Numbered from the stretch's first letter, positions 46,900 through 56,011 are shown. The stretch: 64,000 nt of DNA from Kappaphycus alvarezii (GCA_002205965.3 NADL03000682.1:310001-374000); one strand, 5' to 3'. Numbers and translations are program-made. The notes: a model not told the origin generated them from the sequence alone.

Positions 46900-48250
46900 G
46901 TTCAGGAGGGAGGCAATAATCCAGGATATGGAATGCTGGGGTGCACCTGGAGAATGCCTTCATTATATGCGGTCGCTTGTTTTTCCCCTCAATTAATATT
47001 ATTCTCCCTTCATTCTGCCTTTGGTTTAGTCGCTGCTCAAATGAGCCTTTGTTTCTGCGGATTGTGGACCACTTCGGCCAAAGTGGCTGTGGGACGCATT
47101 AAGGAGTCAACCTCAGGGGGGCCTTATTCAAGATTGGGCTACATCCTTTCATTCTCAAATACAAGTTCTAAGTTCACGGGAAGAATACGGGACAGCGGCC
47201 GCATTGTCGTCCTGCTGTGGTACCCTATGATGGGTACATCATCTCGCGCCATGACAAACTCGCCAAAGCGGTTAGCATCCTTTGGCGGGTGGGTGCTACT
47301 AGTCGGGTCTGCTCTTATCGCTGTCAAAATGCTCTGTTTGGTGGCCAGTAGCCCCGACGCTTCAAGTCCAAGAATCGCGTCCAGTGGAGTTCAGCAAGAG
47401 TACGGTCGGGGTACCTTTGTATTGAACGAACCAGCAGGATCCGTGGAATTCACCACACGGTCCTTCGCAGCTCAAATTGAAGTCGTCGAGCCTAGATTCG
47501 AATGCAGGCCTCGAAAAACTACGAAGCGTAAGGAGCTATCCAACGATTGCGATCATATTTTGCAGTCTGCTACCTTCTGAAGGTCCTGCTCCCATCCTGC
47601 ACCATTGAAGACGCAATACAGTTCGATTGTAGGATGGAGCGCAGCCGACAGCCAATCGCAGGGGATGGTGTGGACTCTGAAGTCTTTCTTTAAATCCCAG
47701 ATGTTGGGCATGCCTAAAGTCGTCGACAAGCCCTCCCGTTTGAATAGGGCAATTCCCTGCAGAAGACATCGCATCCGCAGCCATACTCGCGTCCACTCCG
47801 GCAATAGACAAACCGAGCATGCACTTTTTGCCGCTGGCAGTCAAGAGCTTCAAATTGTACGCTGCCGCTGCGGAGGCTCACCGGGAATGGCCTTTGCTGC
47901 CCATCGTCCAGCGTCATTCCGTTTAGTTCCTTTTGCTCCCAAGAATCTCTATCACAGAAATATCTGGCAGACGCACGCTTTTCACGAGGCAGTGCAATAC
48001 ACAAACCCCCCAGAGACGGTGAAAGGCTCATCGACGACGCTCCAGAGTTGCAAAGAATGGGTGTACTGTGCTCCATGAATATCGGGGATTTTCCGTGTGG
48101 CTCAGAGATCCCTGCCGAGCTCCGCTGCTTGCTTCCGCACGCAATGCCCCAGAGCTAGCCGCTCGGAAACGTTGACCGTGTACGGTGACTACATTCTCCA
48201 TCGCCGGCCCGGTCCCCAGGGAATCAATGGCCGCAACTGTCATGTGAACG
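46900..48250 (-). pseudogene. Decayed minus-strand coding-like region
   Basis: Minus-strand frames give protein-like text: LLATKQSILTAIRADPTSST and DANRFGEFVMARDDVPIIGY (47327-47139), HTIPCDWLSAALHPTIELYC (about 47680-47620) and KRASARYFCDRDSWEQKELN (about 47990-47930). A stretch ILCNSGASSMSLSPSL near 48060-48010 recalls a protease DSGAS loop with Asp replaced by Asn, so an LTR-retroelement protease region is possible. A 215-codon plus-strand frame (46933-47580) covers the same DNA; I regard it as the antisense shadow, but this is not certain. Confidence 0.3.
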
Positions 48251-48585
48251 TTCTAGCCCGAGACCTGGCCAAAGGCGCCGGTCATCTAGAGGTAAAGCTG
48301 GGAGAGGGCCCCATTGCTCAGGACCGGGTATTCGGGTAATAGAACGGCGAAGGGTACTGCCTATTTTGACATTATGTTGGTCATTCTCCCTGCAAAGTAT
48401 GCAAAAGTAGGAGTGTGGATGTTACTGACAGATTGCAACTTTATTCAACACTATCCAAGTTGGCCATCGACTAGAGGCAGTAGCCGCCGGAACTGCCACA
48501 GAACTCGGAGAGAATATACACGCTATCGCAACAGAAAGAGCTGCATTCATCGGTAATTTGCGCACCTGTTGCAAATGAGAAATGG

Positions 48586-48799
48586 TCAGCTGGGTCCAAA
48601 CAAAGATGAAACCACAACAAGGAAAATGGAAGACGCAAGGGCTTGAAACTTACAACTTTCATACTTATTTTTAAACAGGCTGACCATTTGAAAGGCCTGT
48701 GACGCTACCCTATTCCAAGATCTCTCCCCTGTTGTCCCCAAAACTGTCCGCTCCGACTCTCCTGGTTCATCGTCGTCGTCGTCATCGTCATCGTCATCG

Positions 48800-48840
<41 letters not shown>

Positions 48841-48975
48841 GTCATCATCATCACCTTCACCTTCACCACCACCCCCATCCCCAACCGTCCCCCCCACCAC
48901 GCCATACCCAAAATCGACACCCACCACGGGCCCTCTCACCGGGGCAGAATCCCCACCGACAAACAAGAAGCGCAC
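48586..48975 (-). CDS. ORF with an uninterrupted run of about 28 aspartates
   Basis: An open minus-strand frame reads RFLFVGGDSAPVRGPVVGVD then a Gly-rich stretch, about 28 Asp, and EPGESERTVLGTTGERSWNR with a hydrophobic C-terminus (ASSIFLVVVSSLFGPS). The Asp run comes from a GAC/GAT microsatellite (about 48770-48853). There is no ATG at the open frame's beginning, so it may be an exon or the end of a longer gene. Low-complexity frames are weak evidence of coding, although the flanks are reasonably protein-like. The function is unknown; such acidic runs often bind basic proteins or metal ions. Confidence 0.35.
48770..48853. repeat. CGT/CAT trinucleotide microsatellite
   Basis: About 28 units of CGT and CAT on the plus strand (GAC/GAT on the minus strand). 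It encodes poly-Asp in one minus frame and poly-Arg/His in a plus frame. Confidence 0.9.
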
Positions 48976-49016
48976 ATACGACTAACCCCCCTCCCTTCCA
49001 CACCGTCTCCCCAAAC

Positions 49017-49477
49017 CTAACCCATCCACACAAAATCCACACCCCCCTCCCTCACAAAACGAAACCGCCGCCGTTTCATTGGCATACCCCTCGACCAATT
49101 GGTCAGCAATTGCTGCCACTGCGTGTGATTGTGCACGGACAGTGTATGATTCTCGGCGCGTGTTTCAAGGGCATGGAGCTTTGATTTGAGGGCTTGTAGG
49201 GCGGTGATGTTGTAGGAGGTGGGGGTGTGAGTGGGTTGTGGTGTGCGGCGAATTGGTCGTTGAAGGTGTAGTTGTATGTGTTTTGGGAGTTTTTCAGGAG
49301 GAGTGAGGCGATGAAACCGCGCCAATTTACGGAGAGGATGTAGTCCCAGAGGTTGTCTATGGGTTTGAGGCTGGGTGGTTTGTGGGATGGGGGGGTGTTT
49401 TGGAGGGCTTGGGCGCGGTGGTAGATTGTGTAGGCTGTTAGTAGGAGGAGGGCTTTTAGGAGTGGAGATGAGGGCAT
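49017..49477 (-). CDS. Small protein with N-terminal hydrophobic helix, unknown; one frameshift
   Basis: An ATG at 49477 (minus) starts MPSSPLLKALLLLTAYTIYH, a signal-anchor-like helix, followed by LWDYILSVNWRGFIASLLLK and NTYNYTFNDQFAAHH. In a second frame the text continues ITALQALKSKLHALETRAEN, then QWQQLLTNWSRGMPMKRRRF and a stop at 49017. The frame change falls at a C-rich stretch near 49215, so a base-count error in a homopolymer is likely. Joined, it would be about 150 residues: a helix, a middle region, a short coiled coil and a basic tail. No family recognised. Confidence 0.5.
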
Positions 49478-49622
49478 TTTGGAGGGTTGGAGAGTGGGTC
49501 GTTGGGGGTGGGGGTGGAAGGAGGGATGCGGGATTGGCGGTTTGGATGGTGGAGTGGAAGGGGTTTGCGGCGTTCATCGCGGTGTGTGTATTTGAAGGGT
49601 TGAACAGGTGACCTGGTTGGAA

Positions 49623-49680
49623 TGATGAAAGGGAGGAGGGGAGGGGAGAGGAGAGGGGAGGAGAGGGCAAAGGGGAAGAG
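49623..49680. repeat. Polypurine tract
   Basis: Nearly pure A/G on the plus strand with repeated GGGGAGGGGAGAGGAG. On the minus strand it is a polypyrimidine tract about 150-200 bases upstream of the ATG at 49477, a position suggestive of a promoter element. Confidence 0.6.
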
Positions 49681-49791
49681 TGATCGAGCGTCTTGCTATT
49701 TCCTTGGCAGCTAGAAACATAAAAACGCAAAATGGGTACACACAAGTACTGTACAGAACTCCGCCCCCCATCATCTCTCACCAAAATTCCA

Positions 49792-49968
49792 TTACCCGAC
49801 ATCCTCCCGCTCTCGAAATCCTCCCGCCCAAACCTCCTCACTCCCACCCACCCTAAACTGCAAAACACCCAACACCATCAACCCTCCCACAGACCCCACC
49901 CCCAACCGCAGCGGTGACGCTGCAGAGGCTGCCCTTGCCTCATTTCTCAGTGTGTACAGACTCGACAT
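49792..49968 (-). CDS. Small ORF with one membrane segment, 58 residues
   Basis: An ATG at 49968 (minus) opens MSSLYTLRNEARAASAASPL, then a hydrophobic Gly-rich segment (VGSVGGLMVLGVLQFRVGG) and a charged end (FREREDVG) with TAA at 49794-49792. The Ala/Ser/Arg-rich start followed by a short membrane span is compatible with a small organelle or secretory-pathway membrane protein. It sits upstream of the gene at 49477 in the same orientation. A longer frame upstream lacks a consistent composition. Unknown function. Confidence 0.35.
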   Translation of the reverse strand: MSSLYTLRNEARAASAASPLRLGVGSVGGLMVLGVLQFRVGGSEEVWAGGFREREDVG

Positions 49969-50550
49969 GTGAGCGCTGGGTGCGGGACGTGGATGTCTGC
50001 GGGGAGTGTACGGCGGAGGACACTTGGGTGTGGAGGTTTGGACGCACTCGGCGCTACAACTGTGGGCTGGCTGGCGACCTCGAGGGGCTGAAAGTTGAGT
50101 TGAAGGCAGCGGGCAGCAGATATGCGGGTTGCGCAAGGACCTGGAGACGGTAGAGGCGGCGCAAGAGGTGTGACGTGGGTGGTGCGTTGGGGTTCAAGTT
50201 GTGCACGGTGGGGAGAGGTAGCGAGTTGCAGCGGCCGGGAGTGGCGTGCAGTCGGACCAGTTGCAGGGGCCGGCCAGGTGCTGCCGGGAAGCGGGAGCGC
50301 GATGGCAGGCATGTCTCCACGGCGTGGTGTGGGATGATTCGTAGGGAAGGGAGGACGAAAGTAGAGGCGGAGTTTTGCGGGAAATAAACAATGGGTGTGC
50401 AGGTGAGTGGACATTGGCATATGTATAGACTCTTGGACGAGTGGCCTGCCCTGGCGGGTAGACCGAGTTTGCAAAACATGACTAGAGCAATACAAGACAA
50501 TCAAGCATCAGCAACACGACAATCTACAAACTAGCAAAACGTCAAAACGA

Positions 50551-50560
50551 CAACAACAGC

Positions 50561-50592
<32 letters not shown>
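50551..50592. repeat. CAA trinucleotide microsatellite
   Basis: About 14 near-perfect CAA units between the small minus-strand ORFs and the end of the ankyrin gene. Confidence 0.9.
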
Positions 50593-50727
50593 GAATCAAA
50601 CAAGGAAACAAGACACAAACAAGAACAAGACCTAGACGGCACGCCGACTCAACGGGACCAACAAACTAAACAAGACCCCCGCCCCGACAGCGGCATAAAC
50701 CTCCCTCCGAACCCCCCCTGCCATCCC

Positions 50728-51669
50728 TCAAAACGCCACTCTGGACCAAAGTACCGCCCTCTGCAGCACGAACGGCCTCGACAAAGTGACGGCGGCATGA
50801 AACAAGGCGCCCTTTTTCCCGCCCATCCACCCCCCCGCCTCCAAAACCTCTGCGACCAAAACGGCCGCCTCTGGCCTCTCGGCCAGAACCAACTCGCCGG
50901 TCAAGCCATACTCGGTGACGCCCCTCTTGACAAACTGCACGGCCTCGTCCCTTCCCTCCTCTGCCAAACTCTTTGCCACATGACTGGCCATAACGTCTGC
51001 CAACTGTGCAGCGTTCATACCCCTAACGACCCCCCCCAAACTCTGCCTTGCGTGCCACAAGGCCTTGACAAACCCCCCACTCTGTCGCCCACGGTTGCCC
51101 ACCCCCTTCCCCCCCCCAACTGCTCAAGCAGGGCGAGCATCTCCGCATCGCCATTCGCCCTGGCAACCTCCAAGGCGTCGTGCACCCCCCACGCCCATAG
51201 CAACCAACATCCTAACCATAGCGACATGCCCCCCATCGACAGCAAAGCGCAACATGCCCATCCCCCTCGCATCCAGCAAGGCAACCTCCCCCCCCCCCCA
51301 CCAAAGCGTCGACAACGCCCACATGTCCCCTCCTCGCCGCAAAGTGCAAGGCGGTCCTCCCCCCCTGGTGCGTGCATCGACCAGGGCGCCGTGCTCCAAG
51401 AGGACGAGGACGTGGTGCTTGTTGCCGTGCCAGGCGGCCAGGTGCAGCGGGGTGGAACCGGACGAGGCGCGGGCCTCGACGCTTGCGCCGCAGAGAATGG
51501 CCGAGTGGACAAGGGAGGGGGGCAGGTCGGGGAGGAGGAGAGGTAGTGGAGCGTTGTCCAGTCGGCGGGCCGCAGGTTTCGGAGAGGGCTTGTTTGGGGT
51601 CGGGTGCGTGGTGAGGAGGTGGGTTACGGTGGGCCAGTCTGCTGCTGCGGCGTGGGAGACGAGGGACAT
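50728..51669 (-). CDS. Ankyrin-repeat protein, interrupted at poly-C runs
   Basis: From an ATG at 51669 the minus strand reads MSLVSHAAAADWPTVTHLLT. It continues with ankyrin repeats: SGSTPLHLAAWHGNKHHVLV followed by LLEHGALVDARTRGG, RTALHFAARRGHVGVVDALV, LDARGMGMLRFAVDGGHVAM and ALEVARANGDAEMLALLEQL. The non-ankyrin C-terminus (MNAAQLADVMASHVAKSLAE; EAAVLVAEVLEAGGWMGGKK) ends at 50728. TPLHLAA..G and LL..GA are the ankyrin consensus. Reading it needs four frame changes, at C-runs 51359-51365, 51288-51299, 51185-51190 and 51109-51117. Joined length would be about 310 residues. Ankyrin repeats mediate protein binding; the partner is unknown. It is divergent from the cysteine-rich gene. Confidence 0.75.
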
Positions 51670-52432
51670 GGTTGTGGTGGTGTAGGGTTGGATGGGTTGG
51701 ATGGGTGGGAGGGAGAGGGAGGGAGGGGATAAGGGGAGTGGGTGGGTGGGTGGGTAGGTTATTTTGTGTCAAGGGACAAGGGACGGGAGGGGGGGGGGGG
51801 GGGGGGTTGGTGGCGGCGCATGGGGGGAGTGGGATTGGAGGCGAGTGTTGGTGGAGGTCGGGGTCGGGTCGGGTCGGGGAGGGGGCAAGTGGTGTGAATT
51901 GCAATAGGCGTTGGCCGCGACGCGGGCGACGATGCCTTGGGCAGGGCGAGGCGGGGCTGGCCTGGCCTGGCCTGCCTGGCCTGGCCTGGCCTGGCCGAGG
52001 TGTGTCAAGGCTTACAGTGGGTGGAGTGTAAGGAGTTGTGAGTTGCAATTGGAAAGGGGAAGGGGAAGGGGGACGGGATCTCAACGGATCAAGGCTCTCT
52101 GCACTCAATGCAAATCCAACCTGCCGTATCTCCCTACCTGCCTCAAACTCCGACCGCTGACCCATCCATCCATCCATCTGCCCGCCGCCCGCCACCGCTG
52201 TCAGTCCAATCCAATCCAATCCAATCCAATCCTCCCTCCTCCCTCCCCCACCCACCCCGCCCGCCGCAATGCAATTCCGCCCGCTGTCTGTCACCACCCT
52301 CTCCCTCGCTCCAATGCAAACACTCCCCCCTCCTCCCTCCCTCCTCCCTATATAAACCCGCTCCCCCCTCCCCACCACTCCAACCCCACTCCCCCAAACC
52401 ACATCCCAACTCCCCCCCCCCTCACCTCAATC
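51670..52432. promoter_or_regulatory. Divergent intergenic region full of simple repeats
   Basis: Lies between the starts of the ankyrin gene (minus) and the cysteine-rich gene (plus). It holds a GGGT/GGAG-rich stretch (51690-51760), a run of 18 G (51789-51806), GGGTC pentamers (51858-51879), CTGGC pentamers (51957-51996), a short CCAT repeat (52163-52177) and TCCAA pentamers (52205-52232). The G-rich runs could form quadruplexes. It probably contains both promoters. Long open frames that cross it are low-complexity shadows. Confidence 0.6.
52349..52356 (+). promoter_or_regulatory. TATA box for the cysteine-rich gene
   Basis: TATATAAA lies 77 bases before the ATG at 52433 in an otherwise C/T-rich stretch with no other AT-rich word. 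The spacing allows a normal transcription start about 25-30 bases downstream and a short leader. Confidence 0.6.
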
Positions 52433-55400
52433 ATGCACCCCATCCTCCCCTCCCTCCTCCTCCTCACCCTCACCCTCACCCTCACCCTCACCGCCGCCAC
52501 CAAACCCACCACCCTCAAGCCCCCATGCGCCCCATGTCTCACCCACTCCCAATGCGCCACCCGTCACTGCTGGCACTCGAAATGCATCATCCCCCACAAC
52601 ATTCCCTCCCGTCAAGCCTGCTTTCCCCACCTCGCCCCCGAATGCGCCCCTTGCACACGCCCTCACCACTGCCTCACCGACTTGTGTTGGGCAGGCAAGT
52701 GTGTCTGGCAGTCGCAACGCTCCCGCCGTCGCTGCTTTGCATATCACAAACGGGAGTGTGCGACGTGTCAGTCGGGTTCAGAGTGTGTGACAAAGAAATG
52801 TGTGAGGAACAAGTGCGTGTTTGCTACTCCTGCGTCGATGCACAAGTGCTTTCCTCCCGTCAAGCGTCCTGAATGCCGCGTGCTCGTCGCCGAAACAATG
52901 TGTGACGGGCAATTGTTTAAAGGGCAAGTGCGTGTTTGCAACTGTGGCGTCTAGGAACAAGTGCTTTCCTCCTCCTCCAAAGCCAGAGTGTGCGAGGTGT
53001 CAGTCGGGATCGGAATGTGTGACGAAAAAGTGTGTGAGGAACAAGTGCGTGTTTGCTACCTCTGCGTCGATGCACAAGTGCTTTCCTCCAGTCAAGCGTC
53101 CTGAATGTGCCGCGTGCTCGTCGCCGAAACAATGTGTGACGGGCAATTGTTTAAAGGGCAAGTGCGTGTTTGCAACTGTGTTGTCTAGGAACAAGTGCTT
53201 TCCTCCTCCTCCAAAGCCAGAGTGTGCGAGTGTCAGTCGGGTTCAGAGTGTGTGACGAAAAAGTGTGTGAGGAACAAGTGCGTGTTTGCTACCTCTGCGT
53301 CGATGCACAAGTGCTTTCCTCCAGTCAAGCGTCCTGAATGTGCCGCGTGCTCGTCACCAAAGCAATGTGTGACGGGCAATTGTTTAAAGGCAAGTGCGTG
53401 TTTGCAACTGTGGCGTCTAGGAACAAGTGCTTTCCTCCTCCTCCAAAGCCAGAGTGTGCGAGGTGTCAGTCGGGATCGGAATGTGTGACGAAAAGTGTGT
53501 GAGGAACAAGTGCGTGTTTGCTACCTCTGCATCGATGCACAAGTGCTTTCCTCCAGTCAAGCGTCCTGAATGTGCCGCGTGCTCGTCACCAAAGCAATGT
53601 GTGACGGGCAATTGTTTAAAGGGCAAGTGCGTGTTTGCAACTGTGGCGTCTAGGAACAAGTGCTTTCCTCCTCCTCCAAAGCCAGAGTGTGCGAGGTGTC
53701 AGTCGGGTTCAGAGTGTGTGACGAAAAAGTGTGTGAGGAACAAGTGCGTGTTTGCTACCTCTGCGTCGATGCACAAGTGCTTTCCTCCAGTCAAGCGTCC
53801 CGAATGCGCCGCGTGTACGTCACCAAAGCAATGTGTGACGGGCAATTGTTTAAAGGGCAAGTGCGTGTTTGCAACAGTCGCGTCTAGGAACAAGTGCTTT
53901 CCTCCTCCTCCAAAGCCAGAGTGTGCGAGGTGTCAGTCGGGTTCAGAGTGTGTGACGAAAAAGTGTGTGAGGAACAAGTGCGTGTTTGCTACCTCTGCGT
54001 CGATGCACAAGTGCTTTCCTCCAGTCAAGCGTCCTGAATGTGCCGCGTGCTCGTCGCTGAAACAATGCGTGACGGCAATTGTTTAAAGGGCAAGTGCGTG
54101 TTTGCAACAGTCGCGTCTAGGAACAAGTGCTTTCCTCCTCCTCCAAAGCCAGAGTGTGCAAAGTGTCAGTCGGGATCGGAATGTGTGACAAAGAAATGTG
54201 TGAGGAACAAGTGCGTGTTTGCTACTCCTGCCTCAATGCACAAATGCTTTCCTTCTGTGAGGCGTCCCGAATGTGCTCCATGTACATCACGGACACATTG
54301 TATGACAAACAAATGCTGGAACGGAAGGTGTGTGTTTGGAACGAGGACATCCAGGAAAAAGTGCTTCCCTCATCCTCTGAAGAGACCAGAGTGTGCACCT
54401 TGCTCCTCGCGTTCTCAGTGTGTGACGAATAAGTGCTGGAGGAGAAAGTGTGTGTTTAACAATGCCGCATCTCGTAACAAGTGCTTCCCGAGGCGTGGCG
54501 AATGCGCTTCCTGCACGTCTCGTTCCCAATGTATTACAAACAAGTGCTGGAGGAGAAAGTGTGTGTTTAACAATGCCGCATCTCGTAACAAGTGCTTCCC
54601 GAGGCGTGGCGAATGCGCTTCCTGCACGTCTCGTTCCCAATGTATTACAAACAAGTGCTGGAGGAGAAAGTGTGTGTTTAACAATGCCGCATCTCGTAAC
54701 AAGTGCTTCCCGAGGCGTGGCGAATGCGCTTCCTGCACGTCTCGTTCCCAATGTATTACAAACAAGTGCTGGAGGAGAAAGTGTGTGTTTAACAATGCCG
54801 CATCTCGTAACAAGTGCTTCCCGAGGCGTGGCGAATGCGCTTCCTGCACGTCTCGTTCCCAATGTATTACAAACAAGTGCTGGAGGAGAAAGTGTGTGTT
54901 TAACAATGCCGCATCTCGTAACAAGTGCTTCCCGAGGCGTGGCGAATGCGCTTCCTGCACGTCTCGTTCCCAATGTATTACAAACAAGTGCTGGAGGAGA
55001 AAGTGTGTGTTTAACAATGCCGCATCTCGTAACAAGTGCTTTCCTCGTCGAAAGAGGCCGGAATGTGCAAAGTGTCGGTCGTCTTCTAGTTGCGCAACTG
55101 GAAACTGTTGGAATAGAAAGTGCGTATTTCATACGGCGGTGTCGAGGGAAAAATGCTTCAAGGGACGGGAAGAGAGTGTGAGAGATGCAAGGTCGGGCTA
55201 GAGTGCAAGTCGAGGTTGTGTTTGTATGGAAGGTGCGTGAGTAAGAATAACAGGAAAAATGTTTGGAATTGCCTGAAAGAGAGGGATGATCGGCAGGTGA
55301 CAGAGGTGACAGAGGAGGGGCTTTTGGCAGAGGGAGACAAGGCTAATAGGCAGGTGGCAGAGGAAGGACTTTTGAAGGAGGGAGACAAGGCTGATAGGCA

Positions 55401-55742
55401 GGTGGCAGAGGAGGGGCTTTTGGCAGAGGGAGACAAGGCTAATAGGCAGGGGCAGAGGAAGGACTTTTGAAGGAGGGAGACAAGGCTGATAGCCAGATGA
55501 CAGAGGAGGGAGTTTTGCAAGAGGGAAGCAAGGCTGATAGGCAGACTGTAGAGGAGGCACTTTTGACAGGAGATAAGGCTGACAGGCAGATGTTGGAAGA
55601 AGGGGCCGAAGCCGATAAGAGGACAGAGGGAGTTTTGAAAGAGGGAGCCGAGGCCGATAGGCAGGTGGCCGAGGAGGGAGTTTTGAAAGGAGCCATAGGC
55701 GATGAGCAGGCGACAGACGAGGGAACGACTCTGAAGCTCTAG
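52433..55742 (+). CDS. Secreted cysteine-rich tandem-repeat protein with charged repeat tail; frameshifted locus
   Basis: The ATG at 52433 starts a signal peptide (MHPILPSLLL then five Leu-Thr pairs, AATKP). It is followed by about 24 six-cysteine modules of 36-39 residues with spacing C-x2-C-x5-C-x4-C-x4-C-x10-C. Modules 3-15 alternate two types (CQSGSECVTKKCVRNKC and CSSPKQCVTGNCLKGKC). Modules 18-22 are identical (CTSRSQCITNKCWRRKC). After module 24 comes a Glu/Asp/Lys-rich tail of 16-residue repeats (EGDKANRQVAEEGLL) ending at 55742. The frame is broken at about 52875, 53230, 53390, 53492, 54075, 55160 and 55450. Each break looks like 1-2 missing bases relative to a sister repeat or the continuing frame. 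I infer an extracellular, disulphide-rich protein such as a wall or matrix component. Family unknown. Confidence 0.75.
52463..52492 (+). repeat. CTCACC hexanucleotide microsatellite inside the signal peptide
   Basis: Five exact CTCACC units encode five Leu-Thr dipeptides (codons 11-20), forming part of the hydrophobic core. The unit is a multiple of three, so length changes would keep the frame. Confidence 0.9.
52755..54155 (+). repeat. 234-base higher-order tandem repeat (two-module unit)
   Basis: The word TGTGCGAGG or its variant recurs at 52989, 53223, 53455, 53688, 53922 and 54155. Spacings are 234, 232, 233, 234 and 233. Departures from 234 match exactly the single-base deletions that break the reading frame. 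Confidence 0.9.
54491..55045 (+). repeat. Five identical 111-base tandem repeats
   Basis: Units starting AGGCGTGGCGAATGCGCTTC occur at 54491, 54602, 54713, 54824 and 54935. By eye they show no differences. Each encodes one 37-residue six-cysteine module. The absence of any substitution indicates very recent duplication or gene conversion. Confidence 0.92.
55306..55735 (+). repeat. 48-base tandem repeats encoding the charged tail
   Basis: GACAAGG recurs at 55336 and 55384 and beyond with 48-base spacing, decaying toward the 3' end. Each unit encodes 16 residues (like VAEEGLLAEGDKANRQ). The pattern is hydrophilic, helical and cysteine-free, in sharp contrast with the preceding domain. Confidence 0.8.
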
Positions 55743-56011
55743 GGAGGAACAACCCTTTTAGAATTTATAAGAATGTCAAGAAGTGAGCGACGGTAGAATC
55801 GAGGTGATTTTGCGAGTTTGGTAGACGGATTAGGAGCGGCTTGACTCACTTTGATAAAATTGGTATCCAGCCTTTGATGGTGATGGATTTGACAAGTTGA
55901 GAAAGAGCAAAAGTTACAAGAGAGGAGGCGTTACGGCACGTCGGAGCCTCAATGACTATTGAAACTTGATTCGCAATGGCGCCGGTGCCGTAATATCAAG
56001 ATGAGGTAGGC
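55743..56011. other. 3' flank of the cysteine-rich gene
   Basis: About 270 bases of mixed composition without an open frame or clear polyadenylation signal. Nothing else seen. Confidence 0.4.

Noticed and set aside
47495-47525. Possible tRNA T-loop (GATTCGAAT)
   Set aside because: No acceptor stem, D-arm or anticodon arm could be folded around it.
49017-49868. Minus-strand 283-codon frame as a single gene
   Set aside because: Its first 180 residues are Pro/His/Ser-rich low complexity; the ATG at 49477 in another phase gives a better N-terminus. Only the last 60 residues are taken as coding.
51212-52402. Minus-strand 396-codon open frame
   Set aside because: Its text is low-complexity Pro/Arg/His produced by simple repeats; only a short part overlaps true ankyrin text in the correct phase. 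I treat the rest as a shadow.
51911-52432. Plus-strand open frame upstream of the ATG at 52433
   Set aside because: It translates the CTGGC and TCCAA repeats and the TATA box region. The ATG at 52433 gives a proper signal peptide, so the upstream extension is not coding.
52755-55045. CRISPR-like array
   Set aside because: Regular repeats are present, but there are no unique spacers; the repeats are protein-coding modules in a eukaryotic gene.
54287-55132. Long minus-strand frames of 206 and 281 codons with perfect tandem repeats
   Set aside because: They are antisense shadows of the 111-base repeats; the plus strand carries the conserved cysteine pattern and signal peptide.
54450-55181. Plus-strand 243-codon frame repeating MPHLVTSASRGVANALPARL
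   Set aside because: An out-of-phase reading of the same 111-base repeats; it lacks the cysteine spacing conserved across the diverged modules.
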